DNA of 64,000 nt, taken from the NCBI GenBank assembly GCA_018056685.1, contig JAGPFC010000012.1:1-64000 (forward strand). The letters are read 5' to 3'. The notes beneath the pieces were generated by a model. The model worked only from the letters and a program-made list of their open reading frames with translations. It did no database searches and had not been told where the DNA came from. Origin of the DNA: Smithella sp. Lineage in GTDB: Bacteria; Desulfobacterota; Syntrophia; Syntrophales; Smithellaceae. This document shows, in pieces, positions 8,878 through 18,084 of this stretch; the first letter of the stretch is position 1, and the number at the start of each line of letters is the position of its first letter. Position numbers and translations under genes: made by a program.

Positions 8878-11172
8878 CTAGGACTGGTTTTCGATAAAAT
8901 TGTAAATTTTATTATGGGTGCAAACTTCATAATACTTCCGTACTATCTTTCCCGATACATCCATCATGTCCGGTTGTACTTTGTGAATGACCGCTTCCCG
9001 AATGGCAATCCGCTGGTAATTGCCGTTGAGCAGCGGAACTTTCCCGGTGTACAATTTCACGCTGTCGTCATTATCCGAAGAAAAGGTATATTTTTGCAGA
9101 TTGATTTCTCTGGTCAGTTTCTGGAAGCCTTCTTCATTGAGCTCAATTCCGTTGACATTGTAGCGATAGGTGGATTCATCGATGCCCGTTTCACTGATTT
9201 CTTCGGCTTCGTTCTCAAAAACAAATAAATTGAAAACATCATTTTGACTCTTAAAGATTTTGCGCAGGAATTTGTCGCAACTGGACAGCCGGTCTGCCTG
9301 ATTGATGGCCTGAGATATCATGATTCTGGAATCGCCGTCGAACAGGAACATGGGCGGGCCCTGGCAGAAGCAGATGCCGATGCCCAGTTCCAGGACGGGC
9401 AGATTATTTTCCTTGTTTTTTTCATTGTAGCTTTGGACGATTTGCAGGATGCGCACGGCCAGACCGCAGGCCCGGGCGACGCTGTAATAGCCCTCTGCGA
9501 TATCTTCGTTTTCAAAGATCGACAAGATGATGGCGTCTCCTTCGATAAACACTTTCGACGCGCCGTATTCGGAAAGAACCTGAGAGATTGGATCAAAGAA
9601 ATTCAGGCTGAAATAGGATGCCGGATTCAATCCCTTGCTTCTCATCGTGTGGTTGATAGCCATCGATCCTCGGATGTCCGCTTTGATGATCACATGATTG
9701 GCAATCGGTTTTTCTTCCTTGACTTTTTCGTCCGGCAGCAGGAATTCATAAAGAGAATGGTTCTCCCGTGACAGTAAAATAATTTTTTCATCTTCCACCA
9801 GGTTGATGGAGTCCATTGCCTCCTTCAGGACGTGCAAATTATACAAATCCCGATGATAACGGGAAAATTGTCTGAGAAACATCAGGAGATATTGCTTTTT
9901 TTCTCCGGTTGAACAACGCCGTATGTGTTTGAGCGTCTCCCAAAGCGGTTCGATTGAAAAATCAGATCCATAAAGACTCTTCAAGCGTTTCTGTTGCGTC
10001 CTGATGGATACCCTGGTCCAGAAATCAACCAGAAATTCGCGGACCTGCCTGGGTGTCATGGGCGGACAAAATTTTTCATAGACTTTTTTCATGACCATCG
10101 CGGCGACCATCTGCCGCACGATTCCGGACTGGCTGAATTTACGATAAGCCAGTTTGAGTAGCGTTTTTTGCGTCTCTATTTTTTCTCTGTGTTGCTTGAG
10201 CTCTGCTTCGCGCTCATTGGCCTGTTTGGCTTTATCGTATTGTTCTGTCGAACTGAAATAGTCAAACATCCGGTCCATGTTATCGGGGTCCATGATTAAG
10301 GCATCGAGAGCACGATTTTCATCATCGCAAAAACCGTTCACGGCCTGCAGACGGATTTCATTTTTTTCCGCATTTCCGTTTTTGTAATCTTCGCCGGTAA
10401 AATGAATTTGTTTCAGAAGGCTGTACAGAACGGCTTTGATGTTTTTGTAGTTATCGATGTCCTCAGCCCGCTGTCCCATGAGCGCGTATTCTTCAATCAG
10501 AAAAAAATCGTCGTTGGGATTATTGGTATGGAACAACGGATTGGAGAAGTAAAAAATGGGCAGAATGTCCCGCGGGGCGAAGTGCGTTTCTCTCATATTT
10601 CTTAAGTTTCTGGCATTCACATCCACCAGGAGCTCAAAAAGTTCTTTCCCCACGCCGCGAAGAATCTGATTAGAATGAATCTTGATTTCGGAAAGTTTTT
10701 CTTTCATCAGGAAAACATCATTCTGGTCATGCTTTTCCGATATCTGATACATCCGGCCGAGTTGTTCAATCTGCGACAGGATGAATTTGTACTGTGACTT
10801 GATCTCGTCGAGGAATAATTTCAGCAGAGCCGTCTGTCCCAGGAAATCGATCTGCACCTCGGAAGCCAGCTTCGCTTTATTGATACCGTCAAGCAGAATG
10901 TCATTGCAAAGCCGCTTCAAAGATTCTTTTTCTGTCTCACATAAATCTTTTTTGTATTCTTTGAAAAAATTTTCAGTTTTACTGTGTTTGACCATTAACA
11001 GAAATGCGGTTTTTCTGAGGCAACTGTACACTTGCGGGCTGATGTGGACATCCAGATGGACGTTGTCCACACCGAAAACCAGCCGGTCCAGAGCAAACGT
11101 GATCTGGTAGGGTTTGAGCCCCAGATTTTTCAGATCATGTTTTTTCTGAAATATGTTAAAAAAATTAGGCAT
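8878..11172 (-). CDS. Class III nucleotidyl cyclase-like domain protein
   Basis: A 764-residue protein without membrane helices. Residues 1-480 are helical and unrecognised. About 495-650 resembles a class III adenylate/guanylate cyclase domain: first metal Asp in KADIRGSM, second in FIEGDAIIL, and N-x3-R in INQADRL for transition-state binding. The usual substrate-selecting residue is not conserved (KVFIEGD), so ATP, GTP or no activity remain possible. ATG 11172 is chosen for its AAAGGA site; a weaker in-frame ATG lies at 11199. It follows the HD-GYP gene by 84 bases, so a shared signalling role is likely. Confidence 0.65.
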   Translation of the reverse strand: MPNFFNIFQKKHDLKNLGLKPYQITFALDRLVFGVDNVHLDVHISPQVYSCLRKTAFLLMVKHSKTENFFKEYKKDLCETEKESLKRLCNDILLDGINKAKLASEVQIDFLGQTALLKLFLDEIKSQYKFILSQIEQLGRMYQISEKHDQNDVFLMKEKLSEIKIHSNQILRGVGKELFELLVDVNARNLRNMRETHFAPRDILPIFYFSNPLFHTNNPNDDFFLIEEYALMGQRAEDIDNYKNIKAVLYSLLKQIHFTGEDYKNGNAEKNEIRLQAVNGFCDDENRALDALIMDPDNMDRMFDYFSSTEQYDKAKQANEREAELKQHREKIETQKTLLKLAYRKFSQSGIVRQMVAAMVMKKVYEKFCPPMTPRQVREFLVDFWTRVSIRTQQKRLKSLYGSDFSIEPLWETLKHIRRCSTGEKKQYLLMFLRQFSRYHRDLYNLHVLKEAMDSINLVEDEKIILLSRENHSLYEFLLPDEKVKEEKPIANHVIIKADIRGSMAINHTMRSKGLNPASYFSLNFFDPISQVLSEYGASKVFIEGDAIILSIFENEDIAEGYYSVARACGLAVRILQIVQSYNEKNKENNLPVLELGIGICFCQGPPMFLFDGDSRIMISQAINQADRLSSCDKFLRKIFKSQNDVFNLFVFENEAEEISETGIDESTYRYNVNGIELNEEGFQKLTREINLQKYTFSSDNDDSVKLYTGKVPLLNGNYQRIAIREAVIHKVQPDMMDVSGKIVRKYYEVCTHNKIYNFIENQS

Positions 11173-11256
11173 GGCATCCTTTGTGAAGCCTGATGTCATT
11201 TTTAGTGTCTTTGCGTGCCAACAGAATAATTCCTCCTCTGCTTCCTGATGATGACG

Positions 11257-12696
11257 TTATTTAATATGCAGAAAAAATTCTGCCGGATTGACGCGCAATT
11301 GAGCCGGTGGAATCACACGCGTAATATGCAGGCGTTCGGAACCTTCTTTGATGTCCTGATCGGCCAGATAAATCGTTTCCCCGCGTTGCCAGTTGCCCTG
11401 GTCGTCACGAACCAGCGCTAAAACGAGCGGCTGACTGCGTTCATTTTCATCGGGATAATCCATGACCAGGCCAATGCTGCCGTTGCTCAGTTCCACGACG
11501 GAACCGATGGGATAAATGCCCATCATGTGAATAAAGCGTTTTAACAAAATCCGGTCGAAACTTTTTCCCGCTTCTTCCCACATTTTTTTCAGCACGATAT
11601 CGGGGGTGAAATAATTTGTCCGGTACACCCTCTCATGGGTCATGGCTTCATACACATCGGCGATATGAAGAATCTTGCCGATGAGGCTCAGGTTATCCGT
11701 GAACATCGTATGGGGATAACCGGTCATGTCCACGTTCAAGTGATGCTCAAACGGGCCAAGAATGATTCTGGATCTTAAAGCAGGATTGGCATTCAACATG
11801 AGAATCTTCCGGACACCGGTGACGGGATGGGCCTTGATGAGATCCCATTCTCCATTGGTTAATTCTCCGTTCTTAAAGAGAATTTCCTTGGGAACATCCA
11901 CTTTGCCCAGGTCATGAAAAAGGCCGCAAATGGTCAGATGTTCCAGGGCAAGGTCCGATAATTCAATATGCCTGCCCAGGCAAGTCGCGAGAAGAGTGAC
12001 GTTGACCGAATGGGTATAGGTGTAATCGTCATAATCCTTGATGGTCGCCATGCCGATCATCAGCGCCGAATCCACCTGAACCATATCCACGATGTTTTGA
12101 GCCAGCCGTCTGGTTTTGCGCACACCCACCATGCCCTGCGTGACTTTGTTTGCGACTTCCCGGACGGATTCGATTGCCAGAAAATAATTTTTACGTGCTT
12201 TTTCGTATTTTTGCTCTTCCAGGTTTTCATTAAACGTTTCGTCTTCATTTTGTCGCGGGAAGATTTGAACCCAGGAAATGTTATGTTCCTGCAGCTTTTG
12301 TTCCAGCCACTCCAGATGGTTTGGATACCGGAGGGCATCATTGAACAGACGCATGCAAGCGATGATGTTATCCTGTGACGCGTCGCGCGAGGCACTGGAA
12401 AAAGTGACGCTGCCGATACCGCGTTTGGAAAAAAATTCCATCATGTTATAAATCACAACGGCGGCGTTCCTCCGGTAGGGAATTTTTTCTCCACCGAGAT
12501 GGAAGCGGCTCCGGTAAAGAAGGAGACTGATGTCTCCACTGACGGTTAATTCATTGAGCAAGCCGGTAAAGGCTTGAACGCTGTTTTGAACCAGTTGATT
12601 GTTGTCCTGGTACATACGGACGGTATTAATGGTGTGATACAGGGCCCTGAGAAAATCGTGCCCCAATCGTTCAGGAATTGATTTTTTCTCAGACAT
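11257..12696 (-). CDS. HD-GYP domain protein with N-terminal sensor-like module
   Basis: HD-GYP proteins hydrolyse cyclic di-GMP (or cGAMP) with a di-iron centre. Of 479 residues, about 1-115 form a module also found in the upstream HEAT gene; the HD-GYP domain covers about 220-390 with HSVNVTLLA, HDLGK near residue 260, HPVTGV, and a changed signature EHHLNVDMTGYP instead of HHE-x-x-DGxGYP. A beta-rich tail follows. The altered signature leaves activity uncertain. AAAGGATAATC precedes the ATG, which is only two bases after the upstream stop: translational coupling. Confidence 0.85.
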   Translation of the reverse strand: MSEKKSIPERLGHDFLRALYHTINTVRMYQDNNQLVQNSVQAFTGLLNELTVSGDISLLLYRSRFHLGGEKIPYRRNAAVVIYNMMEFFSKRGIGSVTFSSASRDASQDNIIACMRLFNDALRYPNHLEWLEQKLQEHNISWVQIFPRQNEDETFNENLEEQKYEKARKNYFLAIESVREVANKVTQGMVGVRKTRRLAQNIVDMVQVDSALMIGMATIKDYDDYTYTHSVNVTLLATCLGRHIELSDLALEHLTICGLFHDLGKVDVPKEILFKNGELTNGEWDLIKAHPVTGVRKILMLNANPALRSRIILGPFEHHLNVDMTGYPHTMFTDNLSLIGKILHIADVYEAMTHERVYRTNYFTPDIVLKKMWEEAGKSFDRILLKRFIHMMGIYPIGSVVELSNGSIGLVMDYPDENERSQPLVLALVRDDQGNWQRGETIYLADQDIKEGSERLHITRVIPPAQLRVNPAEFFLHIK

Positions 12697-12698
12697 GA

Positions 12699-14384
12699 TT
12701 ATCCTTTACCTTTTTGACTTTGAAAAAGTTCCCTTCCGGCTTTGCGCGCGATACCGCGCAAACCGGGATAAAAACTTCGTCCCGCCGTTTTAATCGTTTC
12801 CCTGGCTTCCGGTAGTTTTAATTCAACCAGAGCAAGCGCGGCACCCTCCCGGAAGGGGGACTTCTGAAAACCGGCCAGCCATTTGCGGTGGAAAAGCGTT
12901 GCACGCAAAAAGGCAACAGACCGCGCTGTGCCGCATTTTCCCAGGGTGCGGAAACATTCAATAATATGTTCATCCTTTGCGGCTCTTAATTTCGGATTTT
13001 GGAGATAATTGATCAGAAGATCTTCCGCGGCTTCGTTTCTGGATTGTCCCAGGTGCGTCAGGATGACCTGTCGCACAGAAGAATCCGGATCGTCAATAAA
13101 CTCAAAGATTGCCGATGTCTGATCACCCGGCAACTGTCCGATGGCTTTAATGGCCATCCGCCGGATGGATGCCGACGGGTGCCGGGCGATTCTAAGCAGG
13201 TATTTCAAGGAAATTTCCTGTTTTAATCTGGATAAAAGCAAAACAAGCTTTTCGATGAAACGTTCGTCCGGATCATTGCTTAATCGTTCCAGACAACCGG
13301 AATCCTGATTCAAGAGAGCCAGAATGGTGGTTTGAGCAATCTCCTCGAGCTGCGACGGTTGTCCTAAAAGAAGAAGGCGCATCAGGGTCGGAACGGCTTT
13401 TGGTGTCAGATGTTGAAGAATCCCTTTCATCGTTTCGATCTGTTTTGCGTTTAAGGTGCTCCAGGTTTCTTCCAGGGGTTTCAGACAGCGGGCATCGGAA
13501 GCAATATCTTGATAGTAAGACGCGATAAGCGCGACCGTTTGCGGCGTGTTGACCTTTCCGCTGGTCAGCACCTTGCGTAATCCGTCGAGAATCATCAGAG
13601 CGGATTCAAAATCCCGGCGACTGTAGAAAGCATCAAACTCTTCCGACAACACTCCCAGAACAACATTGTAGTCCTTTTCCTCCTGAAACTGAATCAGGAT
13701 ATCCAGCAGCATTTTCAGATGTTCGGAGGCCGAAGACTTTTCTTCGCGGTCAATCATTTCCTGCAGCTCGATTTTTTCCTCCGGTGTCAGCAGAAAATCA
13801 TCCGGATTAATGATGAAGCTTTCCGTCCCTTCAGCGGTCATGGCGGTTGCGTCAGACGTTGCCGGCTTTTCTTCGGTGCCCGATTCCGTTTCCTCTGTCT
13901 CATGCAGGGCGTCCCATTTGGCCAGGCTGTCAATCTGTTCCGAAGTTTGTTCTGACACAAAATCGTCCGCTTTATAAAGCACGTGGTCAAAATGTGATTC
14001 CCAGAAGGCCGTGACGATGTCTCCTTCCGGTTCCGTAGTCAAAACCGAATATTTGTGGATGATGGATAATACTTCCTTTATTTCTTCCAGGGTGATGCCT
14101 TCCGTAAATTCCAGCCATCGGATGCCGTCCCGGAAAAGCGTGAAAGGAAGGGTACCTTCTTCGGCCGGTCCTTTTTGAACCTCAATTCCCTGGCAAGTCA
14201 CGTGATCCTTTTCGATCTCGATCTTCAGATCCCCGTGTTGACGAATGTGGGCCGACAGCATTTCATGAAGCTGCCCAATGGAATGCGTACTGATGCTATG
14301 ACCTTCCGGATATAAAGACACATTCTTACAGGTCAATAGCAGATAGGCGAATAATTTCCTGATGTCGTCAGATCGCTGAATCAA
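12699..14384 (-). CDS. HEAT-repeat protein
   Basis: A 561-residue cytoplasmic protein. Residues 1-110 (with YPEGHSIS, a central 'hydrophobic-GI' stretch, and FRDGIRWLEFTEGIT) match in pattern the N-terminus of the next gene's HD-GYP protein. An acidic linker (about 150-200) follows, then paired helices of HEAT type in about 330-540 (for example HPSASIRRMAIKAIGQL and DPDSSVRQVILTHLG). HEAT repeats serve protein-protein contact, so this is probably a scaffold or effector of the coupled signalling proteins. The start is TTG with GGGAGA upstream; no better start was seen. Confidence 0.78.
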   Translation of the reverse strand: MIQRSDDIRKLFAYLLLTCKNVSLYPEGHSISTHSIGQLHEMLSAHIRQHGDLKIEIEKDHVTCQGIEVQKGPAEEGTLPFTLFRDGIRWLEFTEGITLEEIKEVLSIIHKYSVLTTEPEGDIVTAFWESHFDHVLYKADDFVSEQTSEQIDSLAKWDALHETEETESGTEEKPATSDATAMTAEGTESFIINPDDFLLTPEEKIELQEMIDREEKSSASEHLKMLLDILIQFQEEKDYNVVLGVLSEEFDAFYSRRDFESALMILDGLRKVLTSGKVNTPQTVALIASYYQDIASDARCLKPLEETWSTLNAKQIETMKGILQHLTPKAVPTLMRLLLLGQPSQLEEIAQTTILALLNQDSGCLERLSNDPDERFIEKLVLLLSRLKQEISLKYLLRIARHPSASIRRMAIKAIGQLPGDQTSAIFEFIDDPDSSVRQVILTHLGQSRNEAAEDLLINYLQNPKLRAAKDEHIIECFRTLGKCGTARSVAFLRATLFHRKWLAGFQKSPFREGAALALVELKLPEARETIKTAGRSFYPGLRGIARKAGRELFQSQKGKG

Positions 14385-14483
14385 GGATGTTCTCCCACGT
14401 GCATTAAATATTATTCAGGACGGTCATCATGACATTGATACATCATGTTATAAAAGAAAATGACCTTCGCTGATGAAAAACCG

Positions 14484-15128
14484 TTAACGGCAAAAGCCAC
14501 GACTTTGAGTCAATTCCAGCGCCTTGCAGAATCCCAGTTTGCAGGCCTTTTTCAGGTCATCGCATCCTTCCTTGTTTTTTTCTTGTAATAAATACGCCAG
14601 ACCGCGGTTGTTATAAGCATTCGCGTTGTTGGGTTCCAGCTTGATGGCTCTGTTGAAATCCTCTATGGCCAGTGGAAAGTTCTTCTGCTTGTTGTAGATA
14701 ATTCCCCGTTTATTATATACTTCCGCGTAATCCGGTTTTAAACGGATGGCTTCACTGAAATCGGCCAGCGCTTCTTTATGCTGGCCCAGCGTGTTATAAA
14801 TCGTTCCGCGATTATAGTAAGCCAGCACAAGATCAGGTTGCAGGCGGATGGCTGTGCTAAAATCTTCGATGGCCCTCTTATTGTCTCCCATGTTTTTATA
14901 TGCGACGCCTCGTTGATTAAAATTTTCCGCGTAATCCGGCTGCAATTGAATGGCTTTATTTAACAATTCCAAGGCTTTTTTCGGATCAGTATATTGTTTA
15001 CCGTCCCATAAAAGGTTAGCCTCATTAATCAAATCATCAGCCGTTTGTGAATTTTTAGAACAAGACCATATGAAGGATGAAAAAAGAAAGATGAAAACAA
15101 GAAAAACAGACATAGTGATTTTTTGCAT
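14484..15128 (-). CDS. TPR-repeat lipoprotein
   Basis: A 214-residue protein with a lipoprotein signal (hydrophobic residues 7-20, then SFIWSC with acylated Cys about 23). Residues 40-190 hold at least four tetratricopeptide repeats of 34 residues, recognisable as AENFNQRGVAYKNMGDNKRA, LAYYNRGTIYNTLGQHKEA, AEVYNKRGIIYNKQ and NAYNNRGLAY. TPRs mediate protein contacts; an envelope-side adaptor is likely. GGAGG lies five bases before ATG. It is divergent from the ABC cluster and separated from the HEAT gene by 99 bases without a clear shared operon. Confidence 0.88.
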   Translation of the reverse strand: MQKITMSVFLVFIFLFSSFIWSCSKNSQTADDLINEANLLWDGKQYTDPKKALELLNKAIQLQPDYAENFNQRGVAYKNMGDNKRAIEDFSTAIRLQPDLVLAYYNRGTIYNTLGQHKEALADFSEAIRLKPDYAEVYNKRGIIYNKQKNFPLAIEDFNRAIKLEPNNANAYNNRGLAYLLQEKNKEGCDDLKKACKLGFCKALELTQSRGFCR

Positions 15129-15245
15129 AATAGCCTCCGGTTAATAATGTTCATTTGTTTATTCTGTATCATAATTATTGAAAAAAATTAACGGGTAATT
15201 TTAATCGCACCTGTTCCGGAAATAATGCATCCACCCTGTATTCGA

Positions 15246-15274
15246 TTGACAAATAAAACACGAGTCTATATGGT
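15246..15274 (+). promoter_or_regulatory. Sigma-70-type promoter for ABC/Lol-like cluster
   Basis: TTGACA (15246-15251), 17-base spacer, TATGGT (15269-15274), about 93 bases before the ABC ATPase start. The -35 is perfect and the -10 matches four of six. Sequence match only. Confidence 0.5.
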
Positions 15275-15366
15275 CACGCCATTAATCAAAACAGTTGCGT
15301 TCAAGCATCGCGCTGGAACGGGCATGTCAGATATGACGTGCACTTTGAAAGGGCAAAAGACGTAAA

Positions 15367-16053
15367 ATGGCTCTCATCGAAATGAAAAACATTACCAAGG
15401 ACTATTATCTTGGAGAGACGGTGGTGCAAGCGCTGCGGGGCATCGACTTGCAAATTGATAAAAAGGAATTTGTTGCCGTCTGGGGGCCATCAGGTTCCGG
15501 CAAAACAACGCTTCTGAATCTCATCGGCGCCGTTGATGATCCCACGTCGGGAGAATTGACCATCGCAGGTAAAAATGTCCGATCGCTTACGGATGACCAG
15601 AAAAGCGAGCATCGCAACGCAACCATCGGATTCATCTTTCAGGGTTTTAATCTGGTGCCGGTTCTTTCCGCGCTGGAAAATGTCATGCTTCCTTTGCAGA
15701 TCAAAGGCGCTTCGGCGTCGGAAGCAAGAAAACAGGCGATGATGCGACTGGAAGAAGTCGGGTTGACTGATCTGGCCAATAATCGTCCGGCAAAAATGTC
15801 GGGGGGGCAGCAGCAGAGGGTATCGATTGCCCGTGCTCTGGTGAATAATCCATCCCTGGTGATAGCCGATGAACCGACAGCAAACCTTGATTCCCGCACG
15901 GCCCACATGGTGATCGATATCATGCGGGAACTCAATGAAAAGGACGAAATCACGTTTATCTTTTCCACACATGATCAAAGACTTCTGGATAAAGTCAGAC
16001 GTTTGATCCGTCTTGAGGATGGAAAGATCGTCAATGAGGATCCTGGATTATGA
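15367..16053 (+). CDS. LolD/MacB-type ABC transporter ATP-binding protein
   Basis: A 228-residue ATPase. Walker A GPSGSGKTT near residue 40, the family's characteristic Q-loop FQGFNLVPVLSALENVMLP, the ABC signature MSGGQQQRVSIARAL, Walker B LVIADEPTANLDS, and the H-loop FSTHD are all intact. Such ATPases drive mechanotransmission transporters (lipoprotein release, MacB, FtsE) rather than classic uptake. Its stop overlaps the next gene's ATG by four bases. With the following permease, LolA-like protein and barrel, it suggests transfer of a lipidated or hydrophobic cargo toward the outer membrane. Confidence 0.93.
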   Translation: MALIEMKNITKDYYLGETVVQALRGIDLQIDKKEFVAVWGPSGSGKTTLLNLIGAVDDPTSGELTIAGKNVRSLTDDQKSEHRNATIGFIFQGFNLVPVLSALENVMLPLQIKGASASEARKQAMMRLEEVGLTDLANNRPAKMSGGQQQRVSIARALVNNPSLVIADEPTANLDSRTAHMVIDIMRELNEKDEITFIFSTHDQRLLDKVRRLIRLEDGKIVNEDPGL

Positions 16054-17288
16054 TGAAATGGATGAAACTGGCTTTTCGGAATATTCTGCGCAACAGTCGC
16101 CGTTCATTTGTAACCATTGTCGCGATCAGCGTTGGTTTTGCCGCGATCAGTCTTTATTACGGCTATATCCATAATGTTTATAACGGATTGCGATATATGG
16201 CCATTCACGGAGAAGGCCTGGGTAATTTAAGAATCAACAAGGCGGGGTGGCAGGAAAAAGGAAAGCTGGAACCTGAAAAATATATGTTTTCTCTGGAAGA
16301 AACTAACAAAATTATGAAACTGGTCGGGGACGAAAAAGGTGTCAAATTAGCAACTCCGCAAATGCAGGTGACCGGCATCGTCACCAATGGGAACGTGTCA
16401 ACGGTTTTTATCGCTCAGGCTGTGGTTCCCCGTGACGATAAAATTATCCAGGCGAGATGGGCAGATTTTCTGCCGATAAAAGGACAAAAATTAAGAGACG
16501 ATATCGTGTATGGTGCTGAAATGGCCAAGGATCTGGCGAGGTATCTTGATATGGCGCCGGGCAAAGACGGGGTCGTCATGGCACCGACGATCAGCGGTCA
16601 GATGAACGCTCTGGATATACAGGTCAATGGCGTCTATGATTCGGGCAATGATTTTTCCAATGACAAATTCATGCGGTTAAATTTTTATTTCGCTCAATCA
16701 CTGCTCGATACGCAATCGGCGGAAAGAATCGTGGTTCTGCTGGATGACTGGCGGGATACGCAAAGAATGCGCTCTATGCTTCTTAAGAAAATAAAAGCTG
16801 CCGGAATCGATTGCGAAATCAGAACATGGGATGAACTATCCCTGTCTTTTTCCAAGCAGAAGGCGTTTCTTGATACCATGTTTATGTTTCTCTTTTCCAT
16901 CGTTCTGGTGATCGTTGTGATGACCACGGTCAATACCATGGGCATGGCGATTCTGGAAAGGACACGAGAAATCGGAACCCTTCGGGCTTTGGGGCTGAAG
17001 CGCAGAGGCGTATCCCTTCTTTTCGCGCTGGAGGGGGCTTTTCTGGGATTTTTAGGCAGTCTGCTCGGCATTGTCCTGCACACGTGTGTATGGGCAATCA
17101 TCAGGGTTTATCCGCCCAAATACACGCCACCGGGATTTTCCATGTCCGTGTCCCTGTTTGTGGATATGGTGCCTGTTATGTTGTTTTTGCTGCTGCTCAG
17201 CACGGTTCTGCTGTCTTTATTCTCGGCAATCGTCCCGGCCCGTCGCGCAGCCAGACAAAATATCGTGGATGCGCTTGGACACGTTTAA
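16050..17288 (+). CDS. LolE/FtsX-type ABC transporter permease
   Basis: A 412-residue inner-membrane protein of the MacB/LolCE type. One helix is near residues 18-38 (RSFVTIVAISVGFAAISLYYGY), then a large periplasmic domain (about 45-270), then three C-terminal helices (about 278-305, 325-355, 370-400) within an FtsX domain carrying the ERTREIGTLRALG coupling motif. The ATG overlaps the ATPase stop (ATGA), a sign of coupled translation and a 2:2 complex with it. Real LolC/LolE have closely similar topology; cargo cannot be read from sequence. Confidence 0.9.
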   Translation: MMKWMKLAFRNILRNSRRSFVTIVAISVGFAAISLYYGYIHNVYNGLRYMAIHGEGLGNLRINKAGWQEKGKLEPEKYMFSLEETNKIMKLVGDEKGVKLATPQMQVTGIVTNGNVSTVFIAQAVVPRDDKIIQARWADFLPIKGQKLRDDIVYGAEMAKDLARYLDMAPGKDGVVMAPTISGQMNALDIQVNGVYDSGNDFSNDKFMRLNFYFAQSLLDTQSAERIVVLLDDWRDTQRMRSMLLKKIKAAGIDCEIRTWDELSLSFSKQKAFLDTMFMFLFSIVLVIVVMTTVNTMGMAILERTREIGTLRALGLKRRGVSLLFALEGAFLGFLGSLLGIVLHTCVWAIIRVYPPKYTPPGFSMSVSLFVDMVPVMLFLLLLSTVLLSLFSAIVPARRAARQNIVDALGHV

Positions 17289-17308
17289 ATATTGAAAAGG
17301 AGAAAATC

Positions 17309-18076
17309 ATGATTCAAAAAAAGTTTATGAAACAAGGCATGGTCCTGTTCGGATTATTTTTTATTGTTGTTTTCAGTATTTTGGCCCCAACCGTAGAGGC
17401 GCAGATGAATCCTACGGAAATGCTTCAAAAAGCTGACGAAGCTCGAGGCAATCTTGAAGGAATCCAGTGGGAAATTGTCATGGATTCCATCGAAAACGGA
17501 CGGGAGCAGAACAGAAAATTAGAAGTTACCGCTAAAGGTTATAATTCGTTAGTGACCACGCTGGCGCCGGGTAATGTCAAAGGGCAAAAATTGCTGATGC
17601 AGGATCGCAATATGTGGTTTGCCAAACCCGGGCTTTCCAAGCCTGTCCCCATCTCCCCGCGACAAAAGCTTTTGGGCACGGCGGCCAATGGCGACATTGC
17701 GTCCACGAATTATTCAGGAGATTATAAGATCGTCAGCGTTGAAAATGAACAGCTTAATAAAGAGCCGTGCGTGATTATGACGTTGAAAGCGATTGATAAC
17801 AGAGCCACCTACGACCGCATCAAATACTGGGTATCTCAGAATCGCCTTGTTGGATTAAAAGCTGAATTCTACACGGTTTCCGGGAAGATGTTCAAATCCG
17901 CGGAATTTGAGTACAAAAACAGTGTGACCATCAATAATCAGCCCAGGGAATTTATTTCCAAAATGATTATCACCAGCGCGATCATGAAAGACGATGTCAC
18001 CATTTTGCGATACAGCAAGCCGTCATTGAAAAAAGTATCTGACGCAACTTTCAATTTAAACCTGTTGACGCGTTAG
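17309..18076 (+). CDS. LolA-like outer-membrane lipoprotein-sorting protein
   Basis: A 255-residue secreted protein; the signal peptide ends near AAPTVEA-type cleavage around residue 31. The rest is beta-rich and matches in pattern the LolA-like 'outer membrane lipoprotein-sorting' family: an N-terminal helix (MLQKADEARGNLEG) followed by repeating strands with SPRQKLLGTAANGDIASTNYSGDY in the centre. LolA-fold proteins ferry lipidated cargo across the periplasm. An open frame reaches 17084, but ATG 17309 with AAAGGAG and a clean signal peptide is preferred. Directly after the permease. Confidence 0.85.
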   Translation: MIQKKFMKQGMVLFGLFFIVVFSILAPTVEAQMNPTEMLQKADEARGNLEGIQWEIVMDSIENGREQNRKLEVTAKGYNSLVTTLAPGNVKGQKLLMQDRNMWFAKPGLSKPVPISPRQKLLGTAANGDIASTNYSGDYKIVSVENEQLNKEPCVIMTLKAIDNRATYDRIKYWVSQNRLVGLKAEFYTVSGKMFKSAEFEYKNSVTINNQPREFISKMIITSAIMKDDVTILRYSKPSLKKVSDATFNLNLLTR

Positions 18077-18084
18077 TTTTGCTT

